Assembly (NCBI GenBank): GCA_016710685.1
Contig: JADJVC010000034.1
Span: forward strand, 310,001-374,000
Direction: 5' to 3'
DNA length: 64,000 bases
Source: Flavobacteriales bacterium
Lineage (GTDB): Bacteria > Bacteroidota > Bacteroidia > Flavobacteriales_F > PHOS-HE28
The translations under genes were made by a program, and so were the position numbers. The notes below the pieces were generated by a model. That model did not search any database. It saw only the letters and a list, made by a program, of their open reading frames with translations, and had not been told where the DNA came from. This document shows, piece by piece, positions 34,120 to 44,807 of the stretch (the first letter of the stretch is position 1; each line of letters begins with the position of its first letter).

Positions 34120-35055
34120 ATGGTGATCCACACCGATCTCAACAGTTTTTCCGGCGTAACGCGCCCGGTGCTCACCACCGGCACCTTCGATGGCGTGCAT
34201 CATGGCCACCAGGTCATCCTCAAGCGCCTCAACGAGATCGCGAAGCGTGAAAAAGGCGAATCCGTCCTCTTCACCTTCCATCCGCACCCGCGCTTGGTGC
34301 TGAACCCGGAGGACAAATCGCTGCGCTTGCTCAACACGCCCGAGGAAAAGCAGGAACTGCTTGAAAAAGCGGGCTTGGACCACCTGCTCGTAGTGCCTTT
34401 CTCGCGCGATTTCAGCAGGCTGCATGCCACGGAATTCGTGCGGAACGTGCTGGTTGAAAAATTGCACGTGCATGCCATGGTGGTGGGACACGACCACCGC
34501 TTCGGGCGTAATCGCGAAGGCGGCATCGACATGCTGCGCGAGCAGGGCGGAAAATTCGGGTTCCGTGTGGAAGAAATTCCGGCGCAGGAAGTGGAACACG
34601 TACAAGTAAGTAGCACCAAAGTGCGCGAAGCCCTGCTCAACGGTGCCGTGGAACGCGCCCATGAATGGCTGGGCTATCCGTACCGCTTGGACGGCGTGGT
34701 GGTAAAAGGGGACCAGCGCGGCCGTATCATCGGCTGGCCCACCGCCAACGTGGGTGCCATCGATCCGCACAAGCTCATTCCCGCCAATGGCGTCTATGCA
34801 GTGATCGCTAACGTGGCCGGAACGGAATATCAAGGCATGCTGAACATCGGCGTGCGCCCCACCGTTGAAGTCCACGGCATGCGCACCGTGGAAGCAAACC
34901 TTTTCGGCCTGGACCGCGAGATCTATGGTGAACCCATAACGGTGCGGTTGTTGCAACGGCTGCGCGATGAACAGCGGTTCGCCGGCCTGGAGGAACTGAA
35001 GAACCAATTGGGCAAGGACAAAGAAGCCGCTTTACTAAGCCTGCGCAAAAAATGA
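34120..35055 (+). CDS. ribF: bifunctional riboflavin kinase / FAD synthetase
   Basis: A 311-residue enzyme that phosphorylates riboflavin to FMN and adenylates FMN to FAD. The N-terminal FAD synthetase domain has the nucleotidyltransferase HxGH-type motif (TTGTFDGVHHGHQ, about residues 20-32), the GHDHRFGRNREGG block, and VSSTKVREAL near residue 165. The C-terminal riboflavin kinase barrel has GRIIGWPTANVG, NGVYAV and LNIGVRPTV. The ATG chosen gives the usual family length. A longer frame starts with TTG in an 18-nt dispersed repeat and is unlikely. It overlaps the following gene by 4 nt. Confidence 0.96.
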   Translation: MVIHTDLNSFSGVTRPVLTTGTFDGVHHGHQVILKRLNEIAKREKGESVLFTFHPHPRLVLNPEDKSLRLLNTPEEKQELLEKAGLDHLLVVPFSRDFSRLHATEFVRNVLVEKLHVHAMVVGHDHRFGRNREGGIDMLREQGGKFGFRVEEIPAQEVEHVQVSSTKVREALLNGAVERAHEWLGYPYRLDGVVVKGDQRGRIIGWPTANVGAIDPHKLIPANGVYAVIANVAGTEYQGMLNIGVRPTVEVHGMRTVEANLFGLDREIYGEPITVRLLQRLRDEQRFAGLEELKNQLGKDKEAALLSLRKK

Positions 35056-35651
35056 ACCTGCGGAAATTGCTGCTCCTCGTAACGGTCGTGCTCGCCACGG
35101 CGGCCAGCGCCCAACTGTTGTCGCAGACCACGCTGGACACCATTCGCACCTTCCGTAGTTTGGAAAGTGCCCTGAAAGATCCGGACAACGTGTACCGCTT
35201 GGATCTTTCGCACCAAAAGTTGAAAGAAGTGCCCGAAGAAGTGCGCCAACTGAAAAACCTCAATGCCCTGGACTTGGGCCGCAACAAGCTGAAGGACCTG
35301 CCGGGTTGGATGAACGAACTGCGCTACATGCAGGAATTCAGTGCCGGGCGGAACAAATTCACCGCCGTGCCGAACTCAATTTGCCAGTGGAAAAACCTGA
35401 AGCGATTGGACCTGCACCAGAACGAGATCGAGGGCCTGTCGGCGTGCATGGGCAATTTGAAAGAGCTCTTCTCTTTGGACCTTTGGAGCAACGACCTGGG
35501 TGACTTCCCGGACGAGATCAGCGGCATGAAGGCCCTGCGCTTTATGGACCTGCGCGTTATCCAATTCTCGCAAGGCGAAATGGACCGCATCTCATCGCTA
35601 CTGCCCAGCGTGAAGATCTACTTCTCGCAGCCCTGTAATTGCGGGGAGTGA
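35052..35651 (+). CDS. secreted leucine-rich-repeat protein
   Basis: A 199-residue protein with signal peptide MNLRKLLLLVTVVLATAASAQ. From about residue 50 it has five or six short leucine-rich repeats of the PxxL type (LDLSHQKLKEVPEEV, LDLGRNKLKDLPGWM, LDLHQNEIEGLSACM, LDLWSNDLGDFPDEI). Such repeats usually form a protein-binding solenoid. There is no lipobox or sorting domain, so it is probably periplasmic. It is coupled to ribF by an ATGA overlap, though the functions are not obviously related. Confidence 0.85.
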   Translation: MNLRKLLLLVTVVLATAASAQLLSQTTLDTIRTFRSLESALKDPDNVYRLDLSHQKLKEVPEEVRQLKNLNALDLGRNKLKDLPGWMNELRYMQEFSAGRNKFTAVPNSICQWKNLKRLDLHQNEIEGLSACMGNLKELFSLDLWSNDLGDFPDEISGMKALRFMDLRVIQFSQGEMDRISSLLPSVKIYFSQPCNCGE

Positions 35652-35672
35652 ACGAGGGCGAAAGGGTTTCAT

Positions 35673-35740
35673 GCTGTCTCATGTCTTATGTCCTATGCGT
35701 TGACCCTGTGGCCAGCATAGGACATAGGACATAAGACAGC
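35673..35740. repeat. 26-nt imperfect inverted repeat, ATAGGACAT word family
   Basis: The arms 35673-35698 and 35715-35740 are inverted copies, differing at three of 26 positions, built from degenerate TATGTCCTATG / CATAGGACATA units. It lies between the convergent LRR gene and purS and could terminate both transcripts. There is no T-run of the usual kind. Confidence 0.85.
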
Positions 35741-35771
35741 GTTTAAAGGACAAGCAAAACACTGCTGTCCG

Positions 35772-36026
35772 TTATCCTTCCTTCACCGTAAAGGTGTACT
35801 GCTCCATCACCAAGTTGGCCAGCAGTTTCTTGCAGGCCTCGTCCACTTGGGCTTCGGCGGCAGCCTTGTCTTTGGCTTCCACTTGCAGGGTGATGTGCTT
35901 GCCGATGCGCACGCCGGAAATGCTTGGCAGGCCGAGGTTGGCCATGGTGCCGCTAACGGCTTTGCCCTGCGGGTCCAGCAGGTTGTCTTGCGGCATAACG
36001 TCGATGGAGGCGCGGAAGGTTTTCAT
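35772..36026 (-). CDS. purS: phosphoribosylformylglycinamidine synthase subunit PurS
   Basis: An 84-residue PurS, the small subunit that joins PurL and PurQ in the fourth step of purine synthesis. The whole length matches the family: MKTFRASIDVMPQDNLLDPQGKAV (read in pieces), the GLPSISGVRIGKHITLQV core and the DEACKKLLANLVMEQYTF end. It overlaps the end of pssA by 4 nt and is therefore translationally coupled to it. purL and purQ are not in the window. Confidence 0.95.
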   Translation of the reverse strand: MKTFRASIDVMPQDNLLDPQGKAVSGTMANLGLPSISGVRIGKHITLQVEAKDKAAAEAQVDEACKKLLANLVMEQYTFTVKEG

Positions 36027-36757
36027 GTTGTCTTGGGAAAAAGCTTTCCCCAGATAGGGCTGAGGATGTAAAGGACCAGCAACAAAGGAACGGCGAGGAT
36101 GCCATACAGCAGCACCAGGACTACGCCAATGCCGATCAACAGGAAGATCACTTCGTTGCCTTTCCAGCCGCCGTGTTTGAATTTGAGGCCGGGTAGGGGG
36201 AGTTCGGAAAGCATGAGTACACTGAGCAATACAGCAACGGCCAACACGACATTTGGATGCATGAATACGGAGGCGAAAGTATTCCGGGCATCGTGCGCGA
36301 AATTTGAATGTGGAATTGCTTCAGCACTGGATGCTAAAAGTGCGCTCACCCAAAAAAGTCCGTTCGCTGGCGTGGGCAACCCCAAGAAGCCATGGGCCTG
36401 GCGGGTATCCACATTAAATTTCGCCAAGCGCCATGCCGAAGCAGCACAAAGCAAAATTGCGGCCAAGGCAACGGCTATTGGTCCATGTCCATCGGTCCAA
36501 GGGAAAATGGTCCACAATGCAAACGCCGGTGCCACTCCAAAGCTCACCATGTCCGCCAAACTGTCCAGTTGCGCGCCCAACGGTGTGCCGCCGCCCATAG
36601 CCCGGGCCGCCAATCCGTCGAACACGTCAAAGATCGCCGCAGCGAACACCAACCAACAGGCAATTGTCAATTGTCCTTGGGAGGCCAGTAATATGGATGC
36701 CGTGCCGCAGCATAGGTTCGCGGTGGTCAACAGGTCGGGAAATCGTGGTAAGCGCAT
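36023..36757 (-). CDS. pssA: CDP-diacylglycerol--serine O-phosphatidyltransferase
   Basis: A 244-residue integral membrane enzyme of the CDP-alcohol phosphatidyltransferase family. The catalytic motif is complete: FDVFDGLAARAMGG followed by GAQLDSLAD (DxxDGxxAR...GxxxDxxxD, about residues 43-70). About six to eight hydrophobic segments are present. It makes phosphatidylserine, the precursor of phosphatidylethanolamine. Serine rather than glycerol phosphate as acceptor is inferred from the family subgroup and length. A phosphatidylserine decarboxylase gene often lies nearby in Bacteroidota but is not in this window. Confidence 0.92.
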   Translation of the reverse strand: MRLPRFPDLLTTANLCCGTASILLASQGQLTIACWLVFAAAIFDVFDGLAARAMGGGTPLGAQLDSLADMVSFGVAPAFALWTIFPWTDGHGPIAVALAAILLCAASAWRLAKFNVDTRQAHGFLGLPTPANGLFWVSALLASSAEAIPHSNFAHDARNTFASVFMHPNVVLAVAVLLSVLMLSELPLPGLKFKHGGWKGNEVIFLLIGIGVVLVLLYGILAVPLLLVLYILSPIWGKLFPKTT

Positions 36758-36837
36758 GGCACGGGCCGAAGTTGGTTAAATTCACGCAATAAATCAGGCC
36801 ACCTTTTGTTAGTTGTTGCGTCATAACCCCAGACCGT

Positions 36838-37932
36838 ATGCCATCTACCCGTTCATTCCTGCGCATTTCCGCGGCTTCCATTGCTGCCGTTCTGTTCATC
36901 GCTTCAGCGCATGCACAGGACGCTCACAAGTACAGCAATGAATTTCTCGCCATTGGCGTGGGCGCGCGTGCATTGGGCATGGGCTACGCCAACGTGGCCG
37001 CGGTGAACGACGTGACCAGCGGTTATTGGAATCCCGCCGGGCTGTTGGGCGTGCAGGGCGACATCCAAGTGGGGGCCATGCACAGCGAATACTTTGCGGG
37101 CATTGCCAAATACGACTACCTCGCGGTGGCCAAGCCCATCGATTCCACCAGCGTCATCGGCTTCAGCTACATCCGTTTCGGGGTGGACGACATCCCCAAC
37201 ACCACGGAGCTTATCGACAACAACGGCAACATCGACTACGACCGCATCACCAGCTTTTCCGCCGCGGACAATGCGTTCATCATCAGCTACGCGCGCAAGC
37301 TCAAAGTGCCCGGCCTGCGCATCGGCGCCAACGCCAAAGTTGTTTATCGCAGCGTGGGTCCGTTCGCGAAAGCTTGGGGCTTCGGTTTGGATGCCGGCTT
37401 GCAATACGATCGTGGGCAGTGGCGATTCGCGGCCATGGGGCGCGACATCACCGGAACGTTCAACGCATGGAGCTATTCACTGGACCAGCGCACACAGGAC
37501 GTTTTCGCACTTACCGACAATGAGTTGCCGGTGAACGGCGTGGAGGTGACGTTGCCCCGGCTGGTGCTGGGCGTGGCACGCCAGATCAAGTTCGGTGAGA
37601 AAGTCCAGTTGATCGCCGAGGCGGACTTGGAGAACACCTTCGACGGCAAGCGCAACAGCTTGATCGCCACCGGCACCTGGAGCGGCGACCCGCGGCTGGG
37701 TTTGGAAGTGGGCTACGCCAGTGTGGTATTCGTGCGGGCCGGCGTCAGCAAGTTCCAATATGTAACGGACATCAACGGTAAGGAAACCCTCTCTGTTCAG
37801 CCCGGCATTGGTGTGGGGCTGAAGATCAAGAGCTTCGCGTTGGACTATGCGTTGACCAACATCGGCAGTGACATCGGGCTGTATTCGAACGTCTTCTCCT
37901 TGAAGTTCGACCTGTTCAAAAAAGGCGGTTGA
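36838..37932 (+). CDS. PorV/PorQ-family outer-membrane protein (PorV2-like)
   Basis: A 364-residue FadL-like outer-membrane beta-barrel. The signal peptide ends at about residue 29 (SAHAQ). It is followed by the family N-terminus SNEFLAIGVGARALGMG and the SGYWNPAGLLG motif. Regular alternation of short beta strands runs to the C-terminal aromatic-ending FSLKFDLF strand. PorV shuttles T9SS cargo from the translocon to the PorU sortase. This one resembles the second-type PorV2 that sits beside PorU2. The next gene starts 2 nt after its stop, which supports a working pair. Confidence 0.85.
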   Translation: MPSTRSFLRISAASIAAVLFIASAHAQDAHKYSNEFLAIGVGARALGMGYANVAAVNDVTSGYWNPAGLLGVQGDIQVGAMHSEYFAGIAKYDYLAVAKPIDSTSVIGFSYIRFGVDDIPNTTELIDNNGNIDYDRITSFSAADNAFIISYARKLKVPGLRIGANAKVVYRSVGPFAKAWGFGLDAGLQYDRGQWRFAAMGRDITGTFNAWSYSLDQRTQDVFALTDNELPVNGVEVTLPRLVLGVARQIKFGEKVQLIAEADLENTFDGKRNSLIATGTWSGDPRLGLEVGYASVVFVRAGVSKFQYVTDINGKETLSVQPGIGVGLKIKSFALDYALTNIGSDIGLYSNVFSLKFDLFKKGG

Positions 37933-37934
37933 GC

Positions 37935-40900
37935 ATGCGGAAACTCCTACTCCTTGTCGTGTCGGCCCTTTTCGCGTTTCAGGCTTTCGCGCAAGCCCCA
38001 TACGGCAATGAGTGGATCCATTACGACCGGCAGTACTGGGCAGTGAAAGTGTGGGCGGACGGGGTGAAGAAGATCGATTCATTGGCCTTGGCAACCGCTG
38101 GTTTTCCGGTAGGCTCCGTGGACCCGAACAACATTCAACTTTTTGCCCGAGGCAAGCAAGTGCCGACGTACGTGAAAGGCGGTGCGGACGGCGTGATGAA
38201 CACGGCGGACTACATCGAGTTTTACGGGGCCAAGAACGACGGCTGGTTGGACAGCACGTTATGGGACGATCCCGCGCACATCAACAACCCGTTCTATTCG
38301 TTGTACAACGACACCATCCGGTACTACATCACGTGGGGCCCGTCTTCGGAAGCGCTGCATCCCATGGAGAGCGGCAGTTCGAACTGGGCCGCCTACACAC
38401 CGCTGCCATGGGCTTGGGGCACCACGCGGTTGCAGTACACGGGCACCTACCAGACCGGCACACGCGAACCATCCGGGATCTCCACATCAGTGATCGGGGA
38501 AGGTGAGGGTTTCTTCAACGCGGCCAACATATCGACCACTGGCGCGGATTTTACGCAGCCTCAGAACCTGGCGATCCCGGGTCTTTACCAAGGTAGCGGG
38601 GCTCCGGCGGCGCGTTACCGGATCTCGCTTGCGGGCTTGATCAATCCCGGCCTCGGCGGATGTAACGACCACCATTTGCGCTTCACGCAAGGATCCAGTC
38701 TTTTGTTGGACACGATGTTTGCCGGCTACCAATTACTGAAGGAAGAGTTCACACTACCGAACGCGTCTTTGGTTTTGCCGAACGCCACTGTGAACATCAC
38801 CGTGGTCCATGATCTCGCTGCGCTGTGCGGCAGCTTGCCGGCGGACTATCAGGACGCAACCGCATTGGCCTGGCAGGATGTCCGTTATCCACGGACCTTC
38901 GTCTTTGCATCTACTCCCGTTGCGGACGTTGAAGTGCCGGGCCAAGCAGGCACCGACAGTGTTCTGGTAACCTTCACCAGCGTGCCCGGCCCCGTGGTTT
39001 ATGCATGGGCTTCGGACGGCCTGCACCGCGTGCAGGACATTATTTCATCGGGCAACATCCACCAAGCCGTGCTTCCTCCGGCACCCGTGGATATGCGACT
39101 GTTGATAACGGCGCCGGGATCCGTATTAGCAGCCGGTTCCGTTGCCATGGTAAACGGCACGGGCTACTTCATGGAGTTGGAGCAATTGCTCGTTGATTCC
39201 GCCATGGTGATCGTGTCCCAAACGCGCCTGATGCCGGAAGCCGCACAATACGCGGCTTACCGTGAGACCAACCTCTACAACCGGCACAATACCATGTTGG
39301 TGGACGTGGAAGAGCTCTACGCACAGTTCGGCGGCGGCGTGCGCCAGCACCCCATGGCCATCCGCAATTTCCTACGGTATGTGTATGAGCAGGCACCGTC
39401 ACGCCCCCGTACGATGTTCCTGCTGGGAAAAAGTGTAAAGGCCCCGGGGAGCACCTTTGCGGATTATTTGCGGGGATACCGGAAAGACCCATTGGCCAGC
39501 GCTGCGTGCTTAGTGCCAACCATCGGTTTTCCCGGCAGCGACATGCTTTACGGCCTGAACTTGGTGTCCGGCGGCGGCAACGACTTCATCCACGTGCCGG
39601 TAGGGCGGTTGGCAGCGAAAAATGGTACGGAGGTGCTGGATTATTTGGCGAAGGTGGATTCCGTGGAAAGCCAGCCCCCGGCGGCATGGATGAAGAACAT
39701 TGTGCACTTCCGCGGCGGTTTCACTGCCAACGACTATATAACGTTCGATTCGGCGTTGTCGGAATACCAAGCCATCGCCGAGGACACTTCGTTCTTCGGC
39801 AATGTCACCAAATTCGTAAAGAGCGACGGGTCGATCATTGAGCCGGCGGCATCGGACAGTGTGAACGACCTGATCAATGAAGGCGTCACCTTGATGACGT
39901 TTTTCGGCCATGCCTACGGGGCGGGTTTCGACATCACCATCGATGCGCCTTCCAACTACGATTGGCATGGCAAGTTCCCTACCATCATCGGCAATTCGTG
40001 CTATACGGGCAACATCCACCAGTATGATGCCAGCAGTTCAAGCGAGCAGTTCGTATTGAACCACAACGCAGGTGCCATCGCGTTCATTTCATCGGTGGAT
40101 CTTGGTCTCTCGGAATTCTTACGACCGTTCACAAGTGCTTTCTACACCAGCTTCAGCCAAGTGAACTATGGATTGGGCATTGGCGAGCATATGCGCTATG
40201 CGGAGAACAGCTCGCTCGCCACAGGAGTGATCTACGACCTAACCACGGCGGAAGAAATGACGCTGCACGGTGATCCGACCATCGTAATGAACTCGCCGGA
40301 ACTGCCGGACTTGGACGTCCATCAACCGGACGTGAGCCTGATACCTGCACAGGTCAATGCCGACGTTGACACGTTCCAGGTGCGTGTGATCTTCCGCAAC
40401 AACGGGCGTGGCACCAATCAGTCCTTCCAAGTGGCCTTGCAGCGCACATTAATTTCAGAAGGCGTGGTGCTGCCGCTCCAATCGCAAACGGTGAGCATGG
40501 GAAGCTATCAGGACACCGTTTATTTCAACGTTCCCACACATGTGACGGCAGGAGGTACCGGCCTGAACGACCTGGAAGTCCGCTTGGACCTGGACCCGGA
40601 CCAGATCGCCGAGTCGGAAGACCAGATCAACAACAGCACCACGTTGCGGATCAACATCACCGCGGGCGACCTGCTGCCTGTGGAGCCTTACGATTTCGCC
40701 ATTACACCGCAGGCCGCGCCAGCGTTGAAAGCCAGCACGGGGGACCCGTTCGCCGCGCCGAAGTCCTACATCTTCCAGATCGACACCACGGACACCTTCA
40801 ACAGCCCGCTTCTGGAACAGCACATGGTAACGGCTCCAGGTGGTGTGGTGGAATGGCAACCCGGTCCAATTTATGCGATCAACACGTTACAGGACAGCAC

Positions 40901-43027
40901 CGTTTTCTTCTGGCGATGCAGCTTGGACAGCACGGGCCAGGGCGGTTACAACTGGCACAACTCTTCCTTTCAGCACCTGAACGGGAAGCAGGGTTGGGGG
41001 CAATCGCATTTTTTCCAGTTCAAGGATGATGGTTTCAACCAGGTCGATTACGACCGCCCGGATCGGGAGTTTGAATTTTCAGGAGGTTCGCACACCATTG
41101 GATGCGAAGTGACCGGCAACAACCTTTTCCTTTGCCAGTGGAGCAAGGACCTGGATGTGCAATCCGGCCAAGGCTGTGGCCCTTTCCCGTCCATGAACGT
41201 GGCGGTGGTGGACCCTTTGGATTTCTCCACTTGGATGTCGCGCTACAACGGCGTGGGGTACTATTTCGGGCAAAAAATGCGGATGGGGTCTGTCACACGT
41301 TTGCCGAAAGCATGTTCTTGTTCTATGGCAACAACCCGGCGATGATGGACAGCATGGCGAACATGCTTACCAATGGCGTTCCCGACGGCCACTACATCCT
41401 GGTGTACACGTATATGCTCCTGAACCGGCCCATTTTGGATGCGAGCAACGCCTTGGGTGCATTGGGTGCCTTGGGTGCGGCAAACCTGTTGAATCACACG
41501 GTGCCGGACACGGTGCCGTACATTTTCTTCTGTCGGAAAGGTGATCCCGCTTCAGTGCAGGAGATTTGGGGCCAGACCAAGACATCAATGATCAGTATGT
41601 CAGCGAATCTGGCATCGAGTGGTCGCAGTGGCTCCATCCTGGCACCGCGTAGCAGCTCGGCGCTCACGTGGGAAGGGCTGAGTTGGAAAGCCGGGCACCA
41701 AGACCCTTTCGACAGCCTGCGGGTAGAGCTTTCCGGCGTTACGCCGCAGAACAACGAGCAACCCGTGCTGCAACAATCCAGTTATGCCGGCGACATCGAC
41801 CTGCAGTCGGTGATCACGGCGGCGCAGTATCCGCGGCTGCGGCTCAAAGGCTTGTTGTGGAACGATTCAGCGGCACTGCCGCGGCCCGCGCAATTGGAAC
41901 GCTGGCAACTGTTGGGCGTGCCCGCGCCGGAATGCGCGTTGGACCCTCCGGCGGGCTACTACGCGCATTTCGACAGCCTGTTCCAAGGGCAGCAGGGCGA
42001 GGTGATGTTGGCCGTGCGCAACATCGGCCAAGTGCCCATGGACAGTTTGTTGATGGCCGCCTGGATCACGGACCACAACAACCAGCGGCACCTGGTGCAT
42101 TACAAGCGCAATGCCCCGTTGCCCGTGGGAGTAACGCTCTTGGACACCATCCGCTTCGATACCCAATTGTTCCCCGGCCCCAACTCCATCCTGATCGAGG
42201 CCAATCCCGTGGACACGCTAACCCAGGTTTACGATCAGCCGGAACAGTATCACTTCAACAACATCGCCGAGCTGCGGTTCCTCACGCAGCAGGATTTAGA
42301 GAACCCCGTGTTGGACGTGACGTTTGACGGACTTCACATTTTGGATGGGGACATCGTGTCCGCACAACCGGAGATCCAGGTAACGCTGGACGACGAGAAC
42401 ACCACCTTGCTCGTGGACCAGCCCACGGATACCGCGCTGTTCAGGGTGTTTCTTACCGATCCGTCGGGGACGTTGAAACGCATCTACTTCCGCGAAGGTG
42501 GGCAGGACGTGCTGCAGTTCGTTCCAGCCAACGGCCCTTCGAACGTGAGCAAATTGTTCTGGCGGCCCGTGTTCGCGCAGGATGGCAAGTACATGCTGAG
42601 CGTACGGGCGAGCGACAAGAGCCACAACAACAGCGGTGACCGGGACAACAGCATCAGCTTCGAGGTGTTGAACAAGTCCACCATCACTTCCGTGCTCAAC
42701 TATCCCAACCCGTTCACCACCAGTACGCGCTTCGTGTTCACACTGACCGGCCATGAAGTGCCCACAGCCATGCAGGTGCAGATCATGACCATCAGCGGGC
42801 GCGTGGTGCGTGAAGTTTCGTTGGCGGAGCTCGGTCCGTTGCACATTGGCCGCAACATCACCGATTTCGCTTGGGACGGAACCGACCAGTTCGGCGACCG
42901 CTTGGCACGCGGCGTATACCTGTACCGCGTGCGTGCCCAGCTCCACGGCGAAGACATTGAGATGCGCGAAAGCGGTGGGGACCAATGGTTCAAGAAAGGC
43001 TACGGCAAGATGTACTTGCTTCGGTAA
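37935..43027 (+). CDS. T9SS sortase-like C25 peptidase (PorU2-like), one apparent deletion
   Basis: A ~1697-residue protein once one base is restored to the A6 run at 41272-41277; uncorrected, it ends at 41345 and the C-terminal third is out of frame. It has a signal peptide, then the family N-terminal domain with an NGWLDS-type motif (AKNDGWLDS). The C25 (gingipain-like) catalytic domain has candidate dyad His659 (TFFGHAYG) and Cys689 (GNSCYTGN). Long beta-sandwich and CARDB-like segments follow. The C-terminal module has YPNPFTTST and FAWDGTDQFGDRLARGVYLYR, and ends FKKGYGKMYLLR. PorU-type enzymes remove cargo sorting domains and attach cargo to lipopolysaccharide. It follows porV2 by 2 nt. 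Confidence 0.87.
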
Positions 43028-43081
43028 CGGGCGATAGGGCCAAAGCCTTGCACGGTCTCATCAGTTCCACGGAGTGATCGT

Positions 43082-43089
43082 TACTTTCG
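43082..43089 (+). promoter_or_regulatory. possible -7 box TACTTTCG of lnt
   Basis: One mismatch from TAnnTTTG, with 6 nt before the lnt ATG. It lies in the 68-nt gap after porU2. Confidence 0.4.
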
Positions 43090-43095
43090 GCGGCC

Positions 43096-44775
43096 ATGCG
43101 AAACAGGTCGTTTTATCTGCTTACCGCCTTGCTCACTGGCCTATTGTGGGCATTGGCATGGCCTGCCATCGGCGGAATAACCCCGTTGGCGTTCATCGCT
43201 TGGGTGCCCTTGCTATGGGCAGAAGAACGTTACGCACGAAGTGACAAGGCTGAACGCCCACGCAACTTCATGCCGTACGTGATGTTGGCATTGCTCATTT
43301 GGAATCTGCTCACCACTTGGTGGCTCGGCTTCGTAAGCGAATCCGCAGGTACGCGCCTGTTCACGTTGATCGGCCCGAACGTTGGGAACGTGCTCGTGAT
43401 GTCTGTGCCATGGTTGGCGTTTCGCATCGCGCGGCGCGGCTTGGGCGGCTGGGGTGCACGGCTGGCGTTGCCCGTATTCTGGTTGGCGTTCGAACGCTTC
43501 CACATGCACTGGGACCTCAGTTGGCCGTGGCTTACGCTGGGCAACGTTTTCGCGCAGCACCCGGAATGGGTGCAGTGGTATGAAGTCACCGGGCATTTGG
43601 GTGGCACCATTTGGGTGTGGGCCGCGAATTTGGCGTTACTGTTCGTGGCGTTGGACCGGGCCGGAAAGTCGCAGGGATTAGTAACGAAACGGGCGCTGGC
43701 CGCGGCTTTGGTGATCGCGTTGCCGTTGGCCGGATCATATGTGCGCTACTTTAATTTTCAGGAAGAGGGCGAACCCGCAGGCGTAGTGATGGTGCAGCCG
43801 GACATCGACCCGTACACGGAAAAATTCGGTGCCGTGGACCCGCTGGGCCAATTGGACGGCATGTTGGCGCAAGCAGGTGCAATGATGAACGATTCCACTG
43901 CACTGGTGGTAATGCCGGAGACCGCTTTGCAGGAGCCACCGACGTTGGAAAACGTGGATGGCCGATTGGTTTTCCACGGACTTTGGGAGAATGACATGGC
44001 GCGTTCTGAAAGTGTGAAGCGCATCACTACATTCCTTCAAGGGCATTCCAACGCCGCCGTTGTTTCGGGCATGTCCGCCGCGAAGCTGTATCCGCGCGGT
44101 GCGGAATTCCCGGTATCTGCGCGGATCCTCGATGGCATGGACCGCGCCTTCGATGCCTACAATGCGGCAGTGCTTGTCCGCGCTGATGGAAGTCACGAGA
44201 GCTACAACAAAAGCAAGTTGGTGCCCGGCGTGGAGTTGATGCCCTTCGAGAACGTGCTGGGCCCGCTGGCCGGCCTGGCCTTGGACCTCGGCGGCACGAC
44301 GGGCAGCTTGGGCACCCAGGAAGAGCGCAGTGTTTTATGGACTGCGGACAAGCGCATCGGCATGGCACCCACCATCTGCTACGAAAGCATCTACGGCGAC
44401 CATGTAGCGGCGCATGTGCGCAACGGTGCGAACCTCATCGTGATCATGACCAACGACGGCTGGTGGGGTGACAGTCCGGGGTACAAGCAGCACTTCGACT
44501 ACGGCCGTTTGCGCGCAGTGGAAACGCGTCGCGACGTAGCCCGCTGCGCGAATACGGGGATCTCCGCTTTCTTCAACCAGCGCGGCGATGTGCTGCAACG
44601 CTCCGGCTGGTGGGTAAAGGCAACGCTGCGCGGCACGGTGCATCTGCGCAGCGACCTCACGTTCTACGCACGCAACGGCGACTACATCGGCATCGGCTCG
44701 TATGGCGTGTCGGCGTTGCTGCTGTTGCTGGCAGGCGGAATGGCGCTACGGAAAAGAGGCGCGAAGAACGTTTGA
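43096..44775 (+). CDS. lnt: apolipoprotein N-acyltransferase
   Basis: A 559-residue inner-membrane enzyme that adds the third acyl chain to the N-terminal cysteine of lipoproteins. The N-terminal ~220 residues hold six or seven membrane segments. The C-terminal part is a periplasmic carbon-nitrogen hydrolase domain with catalytic Glu in VVMPETAL (about residue 276), Lys in YNKSKLVPGVE (about 374) and Cys in PTICYESIYG (about 431). A final membrane helix ends the protein. The length is near the family norm. The two predicted lipoproteins of the heme operon would be typical substrates. It converges on the GT-C-like gene with a 32-nt gap. Confidence 0.95.
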   Translation: MRNRSFYLLTALLTGLLWALAWPAIGGITPLAFIAWVPLLWAEERYARSDKAERPRNFMPYVMLALLIWNLLTTWWLGFVSESAGTRLFTLIGPNVGNVLVMSVPWLAFRIARRGLGGWGARLALPVFWLAFERFHMHWDLSWPWLTLGNVFAQHPEWVQWYEVTGHLGGTIWVWAANLALLFVALDRAGKSQGLVTKRALAAALVIALPLAGSYVRYFNFQEEGEPAGVVMVQPDIDPYTEKFGAVDPLGQLDGMLAQAGAMMNDSTALVVMPETALQEPPTLENVDGRLVFHGLWENDMARSESVKRITTFLQGHSNAAVVSGMSAAKLYPRGAEFPVSARILDGMDRAFDAYNAAVLVRADGSHESYNKSKLVPGVELMPFENVLGPLAGLALDLGGTTGSLGTQEERSVLWTADKRIGMAPTICYESIYGDHVAAHVRNGANLIVIMTNDGWWGDSPGYKQHFDYGRLRAVETRRDVARCANTGISAFFNQRGDVLQRSGWWVKATLRGTVHLRSDLTFYARNGDYIGIGSYGVSALLLLLAGGMALRKRGAKNV

Positions 44776-44807
44776 CGTTCGGCGGCTGGCATTTTTGTGT
44801 GAAGTAT

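Noticed and set aside
41455..41475. LGALGALGA repeat in the PorU2-like gene as a mobile or slippage element
   Set aside because: Only three short units in frame within a conserved protein; a simple local repetition.
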